A DNA stretch of 64,000 nucleotides from Gammaproteobacteria bacterium (GTDB lineage: Bacteria > Pseudomonadota > Gammaproteobacteria > Pseudomonadales > Azotimanducaceae): positions 18,812-82,811 of the forward strand of contig VXLJ01000009.1 in NCBI GenBank assembly GCA_009841635.1, in the 5' to 3' direction. Shown piece by piece: positions 1 through 7,078 of the stretch (positions are counted from its first letter, which is position 1; every line of letters begins with the position of its first letter). The translations under genes were made by a program, and so were the position numbers. The notes below the pieces were generated by a model. That model searched no databases, was not told the DNA's origin, and saw nothing but the letters and a program-made list of their open reading frames with translations.

Positions 1-473
1 TGCCGCTGCTTCAGCGTCATCGCCATTTACTGCTGCTGCGAACATTCTCGAAAGGCTATTCACTGGCGGGGGCGCGAGTGGGTTACTTATTGGGCGATCC
101 AGACCTTATCCACGAGCTCGAAACGAAAGTTCGCGACAGCTACAACGTCAATACCGTGTCGCAGGCGATAGCGCTGGCTGCATTAGGAGATCAAGAACAT
201 GCCCGTACAGCTTGGGCGGCCGTGCGCAGTGAACGAGAGCGAGTCACTGGCGCGTTACGTTCAGATGGTTTTCAAGTGCCAGAATCACAAGCAAACTTTG
301 TGTTACCGCGCTACGCCGATCGCGCGAACATGGCACCGACGTTCAACCGCTTGCGAGATGCGAACATTTTGGTTCGCTACTTCAAGACACCTCGTTTACA
401 AGACAGATTAAGGATTACGATCGGCACGCCAGCGCAAAACGATACCTTGTTGGACGCGCTTCTGACCAAGTAG
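1..473 (+). CDS. hisC: Histidinol-phosphate aminotransferase-like, 5' truncated
   Basis: The reading frame is open from base 3 to the stop at 471-473; the start lies outside the window. The visible part begins just before the PLP-lysine motif TFSKGYSLAGARVGY (Lys encoded near base 51), followed by the HisC-like YNVN segment and the C-terminal small domain, where the Arg in RLRITIGT would bind the substrate carboxylate. Class I/II aminotransferases of this type transfer an amino group from glutamate, in HisC to imidazole-acetol phosphate in histidine synthesis. The visible sequence fits HisC best, but related phosphonate, cobalamin or aromatic aminotransferases share these motifs. No other his gene is visible in the window. 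Confidence 0.8.
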   Translation, partial: PLLQRHRHLLLLRTFSKGYSLAGARVGYLLGDPDLIHELETKVRDSYNVNTVSQAIALAALGDQEHARTAWAAVRSERERVTGALRSDGFQVPESQANFVLPRYADRANMAPTFNRLRDANILVRYFKTPRLQDRLRITIGTPAQNDTLLDALLTK

Positions 474-496
474 CACGACCGTGGATGACATGCTTG

Positions 497-514
497 GTCG
501 AGTTTAGGCTCGAC
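497..514 (+). terminator. Hairpin downstream of the aminotransferase
   Basis: A perfect 6-bp stem GTCGAG/CTCGAC with loop TTTAGG lies 23 bases after the hisC stop and is followed by TGTATT. The T-tract is weak, so this is only a candidate transcription terminator. Confidence 0.35.
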
Positions 515-579
515 TGTATTCGCACAATTTCTCGCACAGATGCAAATCCACTTTCCGCCGACTTGATCAAGGAGTGCTC

Positions 580-1482
580 ATGCGTAAACCCGCCGTAAGT
601 CTTGCCGCCGTTCCAGGACGTCGGCTGCGCACGTTGGAACTGGTGCAGCGTATTGAAGAAGGAGGCTTCGCAGGCATTTTCGGACCGAGCATGTCAGATA
701 GCTTGGCACTGTGCACAGCGTTAGCGTTTAAGACGAAGCGCATTCAGTTCGGCACGACGATTTCACCCATTTACACGCGCCAACCACAAGACTTTGCCAA
801 CGTCGCGAGCTTCATTCATGAGGTTTCAGAGGGGCGCTTCCGGTTCGGCATCGGCGTGAGCCATGAACCTGCCATGAGTCGACTCGGCATCAAACAAGGC
901 AAACCGTTAGCTGACATTCGGCAATTCATCTCTGATCTGAAAGCTGTGCCTCGAGCGGGTGAATTGCCACCTATCGTTCTCGCGACGTTGCGCAAGCGCA
1001 TGATTCAACTTGCGGAAGAAATAGGCGATGGCATGGTATTTGCAAATGGCGCGCGTTCGCATATGAGCGAGTCCTTAGGTTCTCTTTCCGCTCCGACGCG
1101 CGCCAGCGACACATTCTTCATTGGCAACATGATTCCGACATGCATCAACGATGACGTGCAAGCCGCTGCCGCGGTCAACCGCAGAACTTTGACTAGCTAC
1201 GCACTATTGCCCAACTATCGCAACTATTGGAAAGAAGCGGGTTACGTCGAAGAAATGCAGGGCGTTGAAAAATGTATGGCTGACAACGATTTGGACCGGG
1301 TGCCGCACTTTCTTACCGATCGTTGGCTCGCTGACACCACGCTATTCGGCACCACCGCACAAGTTCGCGAAGGCATTGAGGCGTGGTTTGATGCCGGCAT
1401 TAAGACGCCGATCATCGTGCCTTCGGCGGTATCCGGCGGACAGTTTCAGGCGTTTGAAGATTTTTTCGGGCTGTGGGATTAA
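580..1482 (+). CDS. Luciferase-like (LLM class) flavin/F420-dependent oxidoreductase
   Basis: About 300 residues with the TIM-barrel pattern of the bacterial luciferase-like monooxygenase family: the GFAGIFGPSMSD segment near the N-terminus, the strand TKRIQFGTTISPIYTRQP, the FGIGVSH segment, and a C-terminal region with GTTAQVREGIEAWFDAGI. Members use FMNH2 or F420 to oxidise or reduce diverse small substrates in the cytoplasm. I chose the ATG at 580 because AAGGAG at 569-574 lies 5 bases upstream; an in-frame GTG at 574 overlaps that ribosome binding site. The stop overlaps the stop of the convergent DUF35 gene within a shared TTAA. A second LLM gene begins at the right edge of the window. 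The substrate is unknown. Confidence 0.85.
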   Translation: MRKPAVSLAAVPGRRLRTLELVQRIEEGGFAGIFGPSMSDSLALCTALAFKTKRIQFGTTISPIYTRQPQDFANVASFIHEVSEGRFRFGIGVSHEPAMSRLGIKQGKPLADIRQFISDLKAVPRAGELPPIVLATLRKRMIQLAEEIGDGMVFANGARSHMSESLGSLSAPTRASDTFFIGNMIPTCINDDVQAAAAVNRRTLTSYALLPNYRNYWKEAGYVEEMQGVEKCMADNDLDRVPHFLTDRWLADTTLFGTTAQVREGIEAWFDAGIKTPIIVPSAVSGGQFQAFEDFFGLWD

Positions 1483-1892
1483 CCCAGGCGATAGCGCAGC
1501 AACGTCACCTTATCACTGACATGGTCGAACACGGGCACTACTTTCGCGCCGACCGTTAGTTCTTCAGGATCGTTTGTGACCATCGTAGAGGTCAAACGAA
1601 CGCCTTCGTTCAAGTCGATCATGGCAATCAACTGCGGTACTTCGTCCACAAAATGCGGCGAAGTTGCTTGACGCGCGATGGTGAACGTATAGAGCGTACC
1701 CTCGCCGCTCACTTGCCGCCATTCAAGATCAGAACTGAGACACTTGTGGCAGTTTGACCGAGGATAGAAGATCCATGCGCCACAGGAGCAACATTTCTGC
1801 AGCAACACCTGCTCATCGCGCAAGCCTTGCCAAAACGTCTCGGTCTCTGGGGTTGGTATTGGATGGGGTTTCGTCAAGTCCAAGTCATTCAC
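1479..1892 (-). CDS. DUF35 Zn-ribbon/OB-fold protein, partner of the thiolase-like enzyme
   Basis: 137 residues. The N-terminal part has a rubredoxin-like zinc ribbon with Cys34-x2-Cys37 and Cys48-x2-Cys51; the C-terminal half is the OB-fold seen in DUF35 proteins (GEGTLYTFTI, then PQLIAMIDL). DUF35 proteins typically pair with thiolase-like or hydratase partners, for example ChsH2-DUF35 with the aldolase Ltp2, and help position acyl-CoA substrates. Its start overlaps the end of the thiolase-like gene by 8 bases, so the two are almost certainly co-transcribed and translationally coupled. I infer that they form one enzyme complex. Confidence 0.88.
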   Translation of the reverse strand: MNDLDLTKPHPIPTPETETFWQGLRDEQVLLQKCCSCGAWIFYPRSNCHKCLSSDLEWRQVSGEGTLYTFTIARQATSPHFVDEVPQLIAMIDLNEGVRLTSTMVTNDPEELTVGAKVVPVFDHVSDKVTLLRYRLG

Positions 1893-3084
1893 CTGCCAGA
1901 ATCAAGGCAGCTTGTTCGCTCATGATCCCACCGGTCCCGGATACGTAAACGTGTTCACAGCGTGGAATTTGACGATTCTCCGCACGACCCATGATTTGGC
2001 GCGCACCTTCAATCACTTGGGTCATGCCACCAGCGCCGCCGGCTTGCCCCACGCCTAGCTGACCGCCATGTGAATTCACTGGAAAGTCGCCTAAACACGA
2101 GAGATCGTGCGAGCGAATGAACTCCATGCCTTCGCCTTTACCACAGAAGCCAGCGTCTTCGAGGGTAAGCAGCACCGTAATGGTGTAGCAGTCGTAAATT
2201 TCGCAAGCATCAATATCTGCTCGTGCCACGTTGGCCATCTCAAATGCGGTGGTTGAAGCGGGACCGACTGGACTGTGGCATAAGTCCTCGGAAAATGTGG
2301 GTGTTTTCATGGTGAGATATTCACCAAATCCTTTTATCCAAGCGGGTCGATGCTTGCACCGTTTCGCAATCTCTTCACTCGCAACGATGACAGCCGCACC
2401 ACCAGCGACGGGCATCACGATTTCCAACATACGCAGCGGGTCTGCAATGAGCTTGCTATTAAGGACGTCGTCTATGGTCACTGGTTTGTCATAGAACACA
2501 GCGTTTGGGTTCATGGCGCCGCTGCGGCGTTGGTCGACAACGAGTTTTGCCATGGCACGCGGGTCGTACTCATACTCAGCCGCATAACGTTGCGCGATCA
2601 TGGCGTAGCCGCAGTTCTGTGCGAGGTTGCCGTAGGGGATTTCAAACTCAGCTTGTGGCGAACCCCAGTTAGCGCTGGAGGATTGAAAGTAACGGCGCGG
2701 GTCGACGGGACCTGGGTTCGGATTCGTGGGAATCGGTTGGCCCGGCAACGCACACACCACGACATCGGCTAGACCTAGTTCGATCGCAACTGCAGCACGC
2801 CATACCATGCTGACCGCGTTCGCCCCACCGAGATCGACGCGCTCGGCGAAATTCACAGGCTGACCTAGATACTCAACGATGGTGGCAGGCGTGAAGCCTG
2901 CGGTCTCACGTATTTCCGTACATACGAGCCCATTGATGTCGCCAGCTACCAACCCAGCGTCCTCGAGGCTCAGTCGCGTCAAATCCGCCCACTGACCTAG
3001 TGTGAATTTACGCTTACCTGTGAACTTGCGAATATGCGGATATTCGTGATAGCCAACGATCGCGGCTTTGCCATCAAGTTGCAA
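1885..3084 (-). CDS. Thiolase-like protein of the SCP-x/Ltp2 (lipid-transfer) type
   Basis: 399 residues with the double thiolase fold. The C-terminal SHGGQLGVGQAGG motif and the YDCYTITVLLTLEDAGFC segment match the SCP2-thiolase/Ltp2 branch. At the position of the usual nucleophilic Cys the sequence reads GGANAVS (about residues 86-92), without a cysteine. This is typical of thiolase-like retro-aldolases and lipid-transfer proteins rather than true acetyl-CoA acyltransferases. With the overlapping DUF35 gene it resembles the Ltp2/DUF35 aldolases that remove side-chain carbons from steroid-CoA thioesters. That role is inferred from family and neighbourhood; ordinary thiolysis is less likely without the Cys. 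Confidence 0.85.
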   Translation of the reverse strand: MQLDGKAAIVGYHEYPHIRKFTGKRKFTLGQWADLTRLSLEDAGLVAGDINGLVCTEIRETAGFTPATIVEYLGQPVNFAERVDLGGANAVSMVWRAAVAIELGLADVVVCALPGQPIPTNPNPGPVDPRRYFQSSSANWGSPQAEFEIPYGNLAQNCGYAMIAQRYAAEYEYDPRAMAKLVVDQRRSGAMNPNAVFYDKPVTIDDVLNSKLIADPLRMLEIVMPVAGGAAVIVASEEIAKRCKHRPAWIKGFGEYLTMKTPTFSEDLCHSPVGPASTTAFEMANVARADIDACEIYDCYTITVLLTLEDAGFCGKGEGMEFIRSHDLSCLGDFPVNSHGGQLGVGQAGGAGGMTQVIEGARQIMGRAENRQIPRCEHVYVSGTGGIMSEQAALILAGE

Positions 3085-3199
3085 CGTTCAGTTCCTCAAT
3101 TCGCCTGCATAGTGAAGTGTACGGAGCGCTTTTTGCCGGCGAACGTCTCTCAAGTGCTGGTTAAATTGGCTTTATTCGAAGCAGCAGAAGGGTTGGTTC

Positions 3200-3616
3200 A
3201 TGCCAAATGCACTCGTTGCAACACTGCAAAAACGCCCAATCTATATGAACTTGATGTGGTTCTTCTGCATATATATGACATTTATTTACGCGCCTTTCGA
3301 CATATTTTTTAAACCAGTCGAACAAGACGCAGAAGTATGGTTCGGTTTTACGTTATATGGGTGGTGGGCTAAAGCCACTGCACCGGTGCACTGGCTAATC
3401 TACGGTGCTGGTGCTTATGGATTTTGGAAGATGAGCCGTTGGATGCACCCGCTCGCGTTCATATACGTTGCGCAGATTGGGATCAGCATGTTGGTATGGA
3501 ACCTTGTTTCGCCGGCCGGTAGTGGCTGGATCCCTGGCTTAGTAGGGCTTGCGGTCCTGATGGTGCCGACGATCGCGCTGTGGCGTGGTCGCCGACACTT
3601 TAGTGGAACTGTTTAG
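3200..3616 (+). CDS. Small four-helix membrane protein, function unknown
   Basis: 138 residues with four hydrophobic stretches at roughly residues 14-35, 55-77, 82-104 and 109-128, and a short basic C-terminal end. The start ATG has a GAAGG-like ribosome binding site (3187-3191) 8 bases upstream. I recognise it only as an uncharacterised inner-membrane protein of a type common in marine Gammaproteobacteria. Its stop overlaps that of the convergent ankyrin gene by 4 bases. No catalytic motif is visible. Confidence 0.7.
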   Translation: MPNALVATLQKRPIYMNLMWFFCIYMTFIYAPFDIFFKPVEQDAEVWFGFTLYGWWAKATAPVHWLIYGAGAYGFWKMSRWMHPLAFIYVAQIGISMLVWNLVSPAGSGWIPGLVGLAVLMVPTIALWRGRRHFSGTV

Positions 3617-4569
3617 TTCGAAGACAGCATGGTGACGACAGCCTTTTTACCCGCAATGACTTCATCGTAATTCAATTGGATGTTTAAAAGACCGGCGAGC
3701 ATGTCGACAAACGCCATATCCGCTTGAGCAGCGGCTAGTGGCGTCGAGCCTTCATTGTTTGTAAGCGATTGATCCGCGCCGTTAGCTAGCAAGATTTTGA
3801 CAACCTCCTCGCGCCCGAAAAAAGCGGCGACAAGCAATGGTGTTGCACCATCGCCACCTCGTTGGTCGACGTCAGCACCGGCGTCGATCAGCGTTTCGAC
3901 CACGTCGCTGAAACCGAAAATTGCCGCAATCGACAACAACGAAGCTTGAGACTCCTCATTCAACGCATTTAGATCCTCGGTCTTCCGCGCTAAGCGCTTG
4001 ACGTACTTGTCGTTCCCGGTAAGGACCGCCACCCAAATATCCGAGCGGGCGAGTTTTTGCGTGGCTTTTTCGAGTTGCTCGCCGATTTTCTCTCGGCCAG
4101 CGTTGACGTCTGCCTCAACGACTTCAATTTGCAGCATTGATGCGATGTATTGCGTCGTTTGCCAATCGGTATTGATGACAGCACCAGGAATTTGGCCTTG
4201 CCCATTAGCCTGCATCGGGTCCGCGCCAGCTCGCAACAGTTCCTTTGCGACTTTGTCGTAGCCGAGAAACGAAGCAGCGTGCAGCGGTGTGTTGCCGTCG
4301 AGCGAGCCGCCATTCACGTCCGCGCCATGCTTCAAGAGCAAGCGAACGGCCTTTGGTTGGTTGCCGAGCACTGCGAAATTGAGAGCTGAAAACCCAAAAC
4401 TCGGGTCTTTGGCGTCAACATCTTGACCATCTTTCAATAGTTGCTTCAACGTTTTGACATCGCCTTCATTGGCGACCGTCCAAATGTCCTGTGCACTTGT
4501 TGGCATCGCCAACGAAACCGCGACGAACGCGAGCAATGCGAATAACCGGTTATGGAAGAGCGTGGTCAT
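3613..4569 (-). CDS. Secreted ankyrin-repeat protein
   Basis: 318 residues from the ATG at 4569. That start gives a clean signal peptide (basic MTTLFHNR, a hydrophobic core, cleavage near PTSAQ-D); the longer open frame upstream is rich in Arg, His and Pro and looks non-coding. The mature protein carries at least five ankyrin repeats in two blocks, for example GNTPLHAASFLGYDKVAKEL and GATPLLVAAFFGREEVVKIL, separated by a linker around residues 155-200. Ankyrin repeats bind proteins; in bacteria such exported proteins may act as periplasmic scaffolds or protectants. It lies downstream of the PhyH gene on the same strand, but the 110-base gap suggests its own promoter. Confidence 0.85.
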   Translation of the reverse strand: MTTLFHNRLFALLAFVAVSLAMPTSAQDIWTVANEGDVKTLKQLLKDGQDVDAKDPSFGFSALNFAVLGNQPKAVRLLLKHGADVNGGSLDGNTPLHAASFLGYDKVAKELLRAGADPMQANGQGQIPGAVINTDWQTTQYIASMLQIEVVEADVNAGREKIGEQLEKATQKLARSDIWVAVLTGNDKYVKRLARKTEDLNALNEESQASLLSIAAIFGFSDVVETLIDAGADVDQRGGDGATPLLVAAFFGREEVVKILLANGADQSLTNNEGSTPLAAAQADMAFVDMLAGLLNIQLNYDEVIAGKKAVVTMLSSN

Positions 4570-4679
4570 GACGACAACTCGTAGATGGGAGTGAAAGCGG
4601 GCGTCTAGGGGCGACGGCGCGTAAGAACTATACGAATAAAAGCAGCTAGGCTTGGCCCAAAAACCTGACTTGGTGGGTA

Positions 4680-5834
4680 CTAAGTAGCAGGCGTGGTTCG
4701 AAGCTCGCCGACTGGTGCGGGATTGTGAATGCTGATCCCCATCATATGGCGAAGCCTTGGGCTGAGTTTCTCGTAAACCTCGGTCGGTACATGCAGGTTT
4801 GCCGTGGATTGCTCGTGCAATGCGCGGACAAAGTGGCGGTTGTAATGACAACGCATGGCGTATCTCGTGCCTTCCGCGGTACGGCGTCCGCCGCCGTGTA
4901 GGACGCGTGTGTCCGTCAAGATACACGTACCAGGCGGGGCGCAAATTGCCACCAACCCTGGCTCGCCTTCAACGAGTCTCACCAAGTTCGCACCGTCATG
5001 AAAGCTCGTGGAACCATTCGCGGTTCGGTGCGAACCAGGCACGACGTATGTGGCACCGTTTTCTAAGTCAAATTCGGTGTAACACCAAATAATCAGCGAA
5101 CCAAACGGAAAGGGTGGGTAAGGCATGGGTATGCCACCTTGATCCACATGGAGCTCTTGCAAACCCCCGCCTTGGTGGACGATAGAGCCGTGCGCACAAC
5201 CGAGGCCAAAGCCTTCACCCATGATCTTCGTTAATAAGGTGTCGACCAGCTCGCCCCGTTGCGCTGCAGATGGTTTGAATTCGACCGCATCGCGAAATAC
5301 TTGACCTTTTAGCACCAGGTTGTTCACAAGCTGCGCACGTTCATTGCGACTCGTCATGATGGCGCTTTCGAGCTTACGCTCTTCGGCTGCTTGTTCGATA
5401 AGCCGGTCCACTTGCGCTTGCACTTGAGCTGGGGACATGGCATCTGCCACGAGACAGTAGCCCCAGCGCACGAAATCTCCCTCTAGTTGCGCCTGATCTG
5501 CGGACGGCTTCGGTAAATAGTCGAATTCACTGCTATTACGGATGAGTCCATCTTTCATGCGTTGTTTAGCAATGCCGCTCAGCTGACGCAAGAGCCTGCC
5601 TGCGGACAGGGCGCTGGTGGTCGAATGGTCGTCGGAATAGGTGATGCCATTGGCTATCGCCGCGTCCCAGTGAGCGTCAGTCGGATCAATCTGATGGCTA
5701 CGCAATTGCGCAAGCTCTGCTCTAAGTTGAGCGTTTTCTTCGCGCAGGGTTTCTAAGGATGCTGCAGTCGACGGGACGACCGGCAGCTCACCGGATGCGG
5801 ACGAAGCTAAATCCTGTTGGGGTTTCGTTGCCAT
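4680..5834 (-). CDS. Phytanoyl-CoA dioxygenase (PhyH) family protein with N-terminal coiled coil
   Basis: 384 residues. Residues about 28-47 form a short Leu/Glu heptad coiled coil (LETLREENAQLRAELAQL), which is unusual for this family and may mediate dimerisation. The dioxygenase part has the Fe(II)-binding triad His229-x-Asp231 (in LHVDQGG) and His313 (RVLHGGG), and an Arg about 11 residues on (GTRYAMR) to bind 2-oxoglutarate. PhyH enzymes hydroxylate activated methylene carbons of lipids, terpenoids or natural products using O2 and 2-oxoglutarate. It is divergently arranged to the broken SixA gene. This is one of four Fe/2OG-type dioxygenases in the left half of the window; the substrate is unknown. 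Confidence 0.88.
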   Translation of the reverse strand: MATKPQQDLASSASGELPVVPSTAASLETLREENAQLRAELAQLRSHQIDPTDAHWDAAIANGITYSDDHSTTSALSAGRLLRQLSGIAKQRMKDGLIRNSSEFDYLPKPSADQAQLEGDFVRWGYCLVADAMSPAQVQAQVDRLIEQAAEERKLESAIMTSRNERAQLVNNLVLKGQVFRDAVEFKPSAAQRGELVDTLLTKIMGEGFGLGCAHGSIVHQGGGLQELHVDQGGIPMPYPPFPFGSLIIWCYTEFDLENGATYVVPGSHRTANGSTSFHDGANLVRLVEGEPGLVAICAPPGTCILTDTRVLHGGGRRTAEGTRYAMRCHYNRHFVRALHEQSTANLHVPTEVYEKLSPRLRHMMGISIHNPAPVGELRTTPAT

Positions 5835-5998
5835 GCTCTTGGACGTTTAGTCGTGGTTGCACGCATACAGTTATTTTTGCTTTCGCGAGCTACCAAACAA
5901 CTGAATCGTGAAAGGTGGTTAATGGTAGTGTGGTTGTCGTAAGCGGTTACTACAGCGTATTGTTCGTAAGATAGTAGAAGATTAGCTAGGAGAAATAC

Positions 5999-6496
5999 TT
6001 GAGCGATCGCAGGCTCTGGTTGATTCGGCATGCGAAGACGAAAGCAACGGGAGAGACGGACCACGAGCGTTAACTTTCACGACGTGGTTATCGCCAATGC
6101 GTGGAAATGGGGCGGTTTCTCGAAACTCTCGATTTTCCACCTGCGATTTTTCTAGCAAGCGATGCGCGTCGTACACAAACCACTGCACATGTGCTGAGCG
6201 CGTTCGTAGCAGGCAAAGTCAGTACTTTTCGAGCGATGTACACCTTTGGTGTTAATTCGCTGTGGCAGGCTGTTGGCGATGTGATTCTCTCTGGCATCTT
6301 GGACACCGAACATAGCGTGGCGGTGGTGGGTCACAACAGCGCGGTGTCAGATCTAGGGGTCGAGCTTGCGTGCCATCATGACGCGGGTTCATTGCCAACG
6401 CTCGGCATGGTCGAACTGACGTTCGCAGGTAACTGGGATGCGCTCTTGAAAGGTGAGCGCGTGTCATTAGCTCAACGTTTAGAACCGCAAGCGTGA
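5999..6496 (+). pseudogene. SixA-like phosphohistidine phosphatase interrupted by an in-frame TAA
   Basis: From the TTG at 5999, with AGGAG at 5988-5992 six bases upstream, the frame reads LWLIRHAKTK, the canonical catalytic RHAK motif of SixA, and runs to DHER. It then meets TAA at 6071-6073, exactly where the family has the Pro of RPLS. The same frame resumes as LSRRG and continues with the SixA-like ASDARRTQTTAHV and the second catalytic motif VVGHNS. Without the stop it would be a full-length protein of about 165 residues. Reinitiation at GTG 6101 would give a 131-residue fragment lacking the catalytic His. SixA removes phosphate from histidine-phosphotransfer domains. The choices are a recent pseudogene, readthrough, or a base-calling error. 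Confidence 0.75.
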
Positions 6497-7077
6497 GTGA
6501 TAACGTCGTAGACCCGTTGGTTCTGCTCGCAAGCGATCGATCCGTCGCTCGGGACCGGCAGGATCCGCTCGTGGACCGGTGTGTGTTGGGAACACTCACC
6601 CGAGAAGGGCGTGCGGCGTTGCGGACCTTGGTGTTGCGCGATATCGACGAACGACTCGCCATCTTCTATAGTCGCTCGAGCGCGAAACACCTCGAATTGA
6701 TGAATCACGATTGCCAAGCATCGTTGTTGGTTTGGCTACCGAGCATTGAGGTGCAGTATCGACTTGAAGCGCAATTTGAAGAAATGCCAAAGGTCGAAAT
6801 TGATGACCGTTGGCAGCTCAAGCCGAATGCCGCGAAACGCTTAGATGCGATTTACGAACGAAGTCCCCAAAGTACGCTCATTGAAGACGTCGAAAGGTTC
6901 GAGACACTATTTGCGGCAACCGTGCCGCCAGTGAGGGCACCCCACAACGCGACGGGTTGCTACATCAAGCCAATGCGGGTTGAAAGATTGGCATTGCGGA
7001 AAGATCCACACATGCACGATCGTCGCGCGTACACCCGCAACGGCGAATTTTGGACGATGCGAAGGCTGGTCCCTTAG
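6493..7077 (+). CDS. Pyridoxamine-phosphate-oxidase-like FMN-binding protein
   Basis: 194 residues beginning with GTG at 6493, whose last two bases overlap the TGA stop of the SixA-like frame, so translation is probably coupled. The sequence has the PNPOx split-barrel features: GTLTREGRAALRTLVLRDID, then FYSRSSAKHLELMNHDCQASLLVWL, an acidic helix KRLDAIYERSPQS, and a C-terminal GCYIKPMRVERLALR. This pattern resembles the Alr4036-type pyridoxamine 5'-phosphate oxidase-related family, which binds FMN. The reaction is unknown. The gene ends one base before the convergent stop of exporter half A1. Confidence 0.78.
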   Translation: MSDNVVDPLVLLASDRSVARDRQDPLVDRCVLGTLTREGRAALRTLVLRDIDERLAIFYSRSSAKHLELMNHDCQASLLVWLPSIEVQYRLEAQFEEMPKVEIDDRWQLKPNAAKRLDAIYERSPQSTLIEDVERFETLFAATVPPVRAPHNATGCYIKPMRVERLALRKDPHMHDRRAYTRNGEFWTMRRLVP

Positions 7078-7078
7078 G

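Noticed and set aside
4570-4944. An N-terminal extension of the ankyrin protein
   Set aside because: The extension is Arg/His/Pro-rich and non-conserved in appearance, overlaps the PhyH gene, and the ATG at 4569 gives a clean signal peptide.
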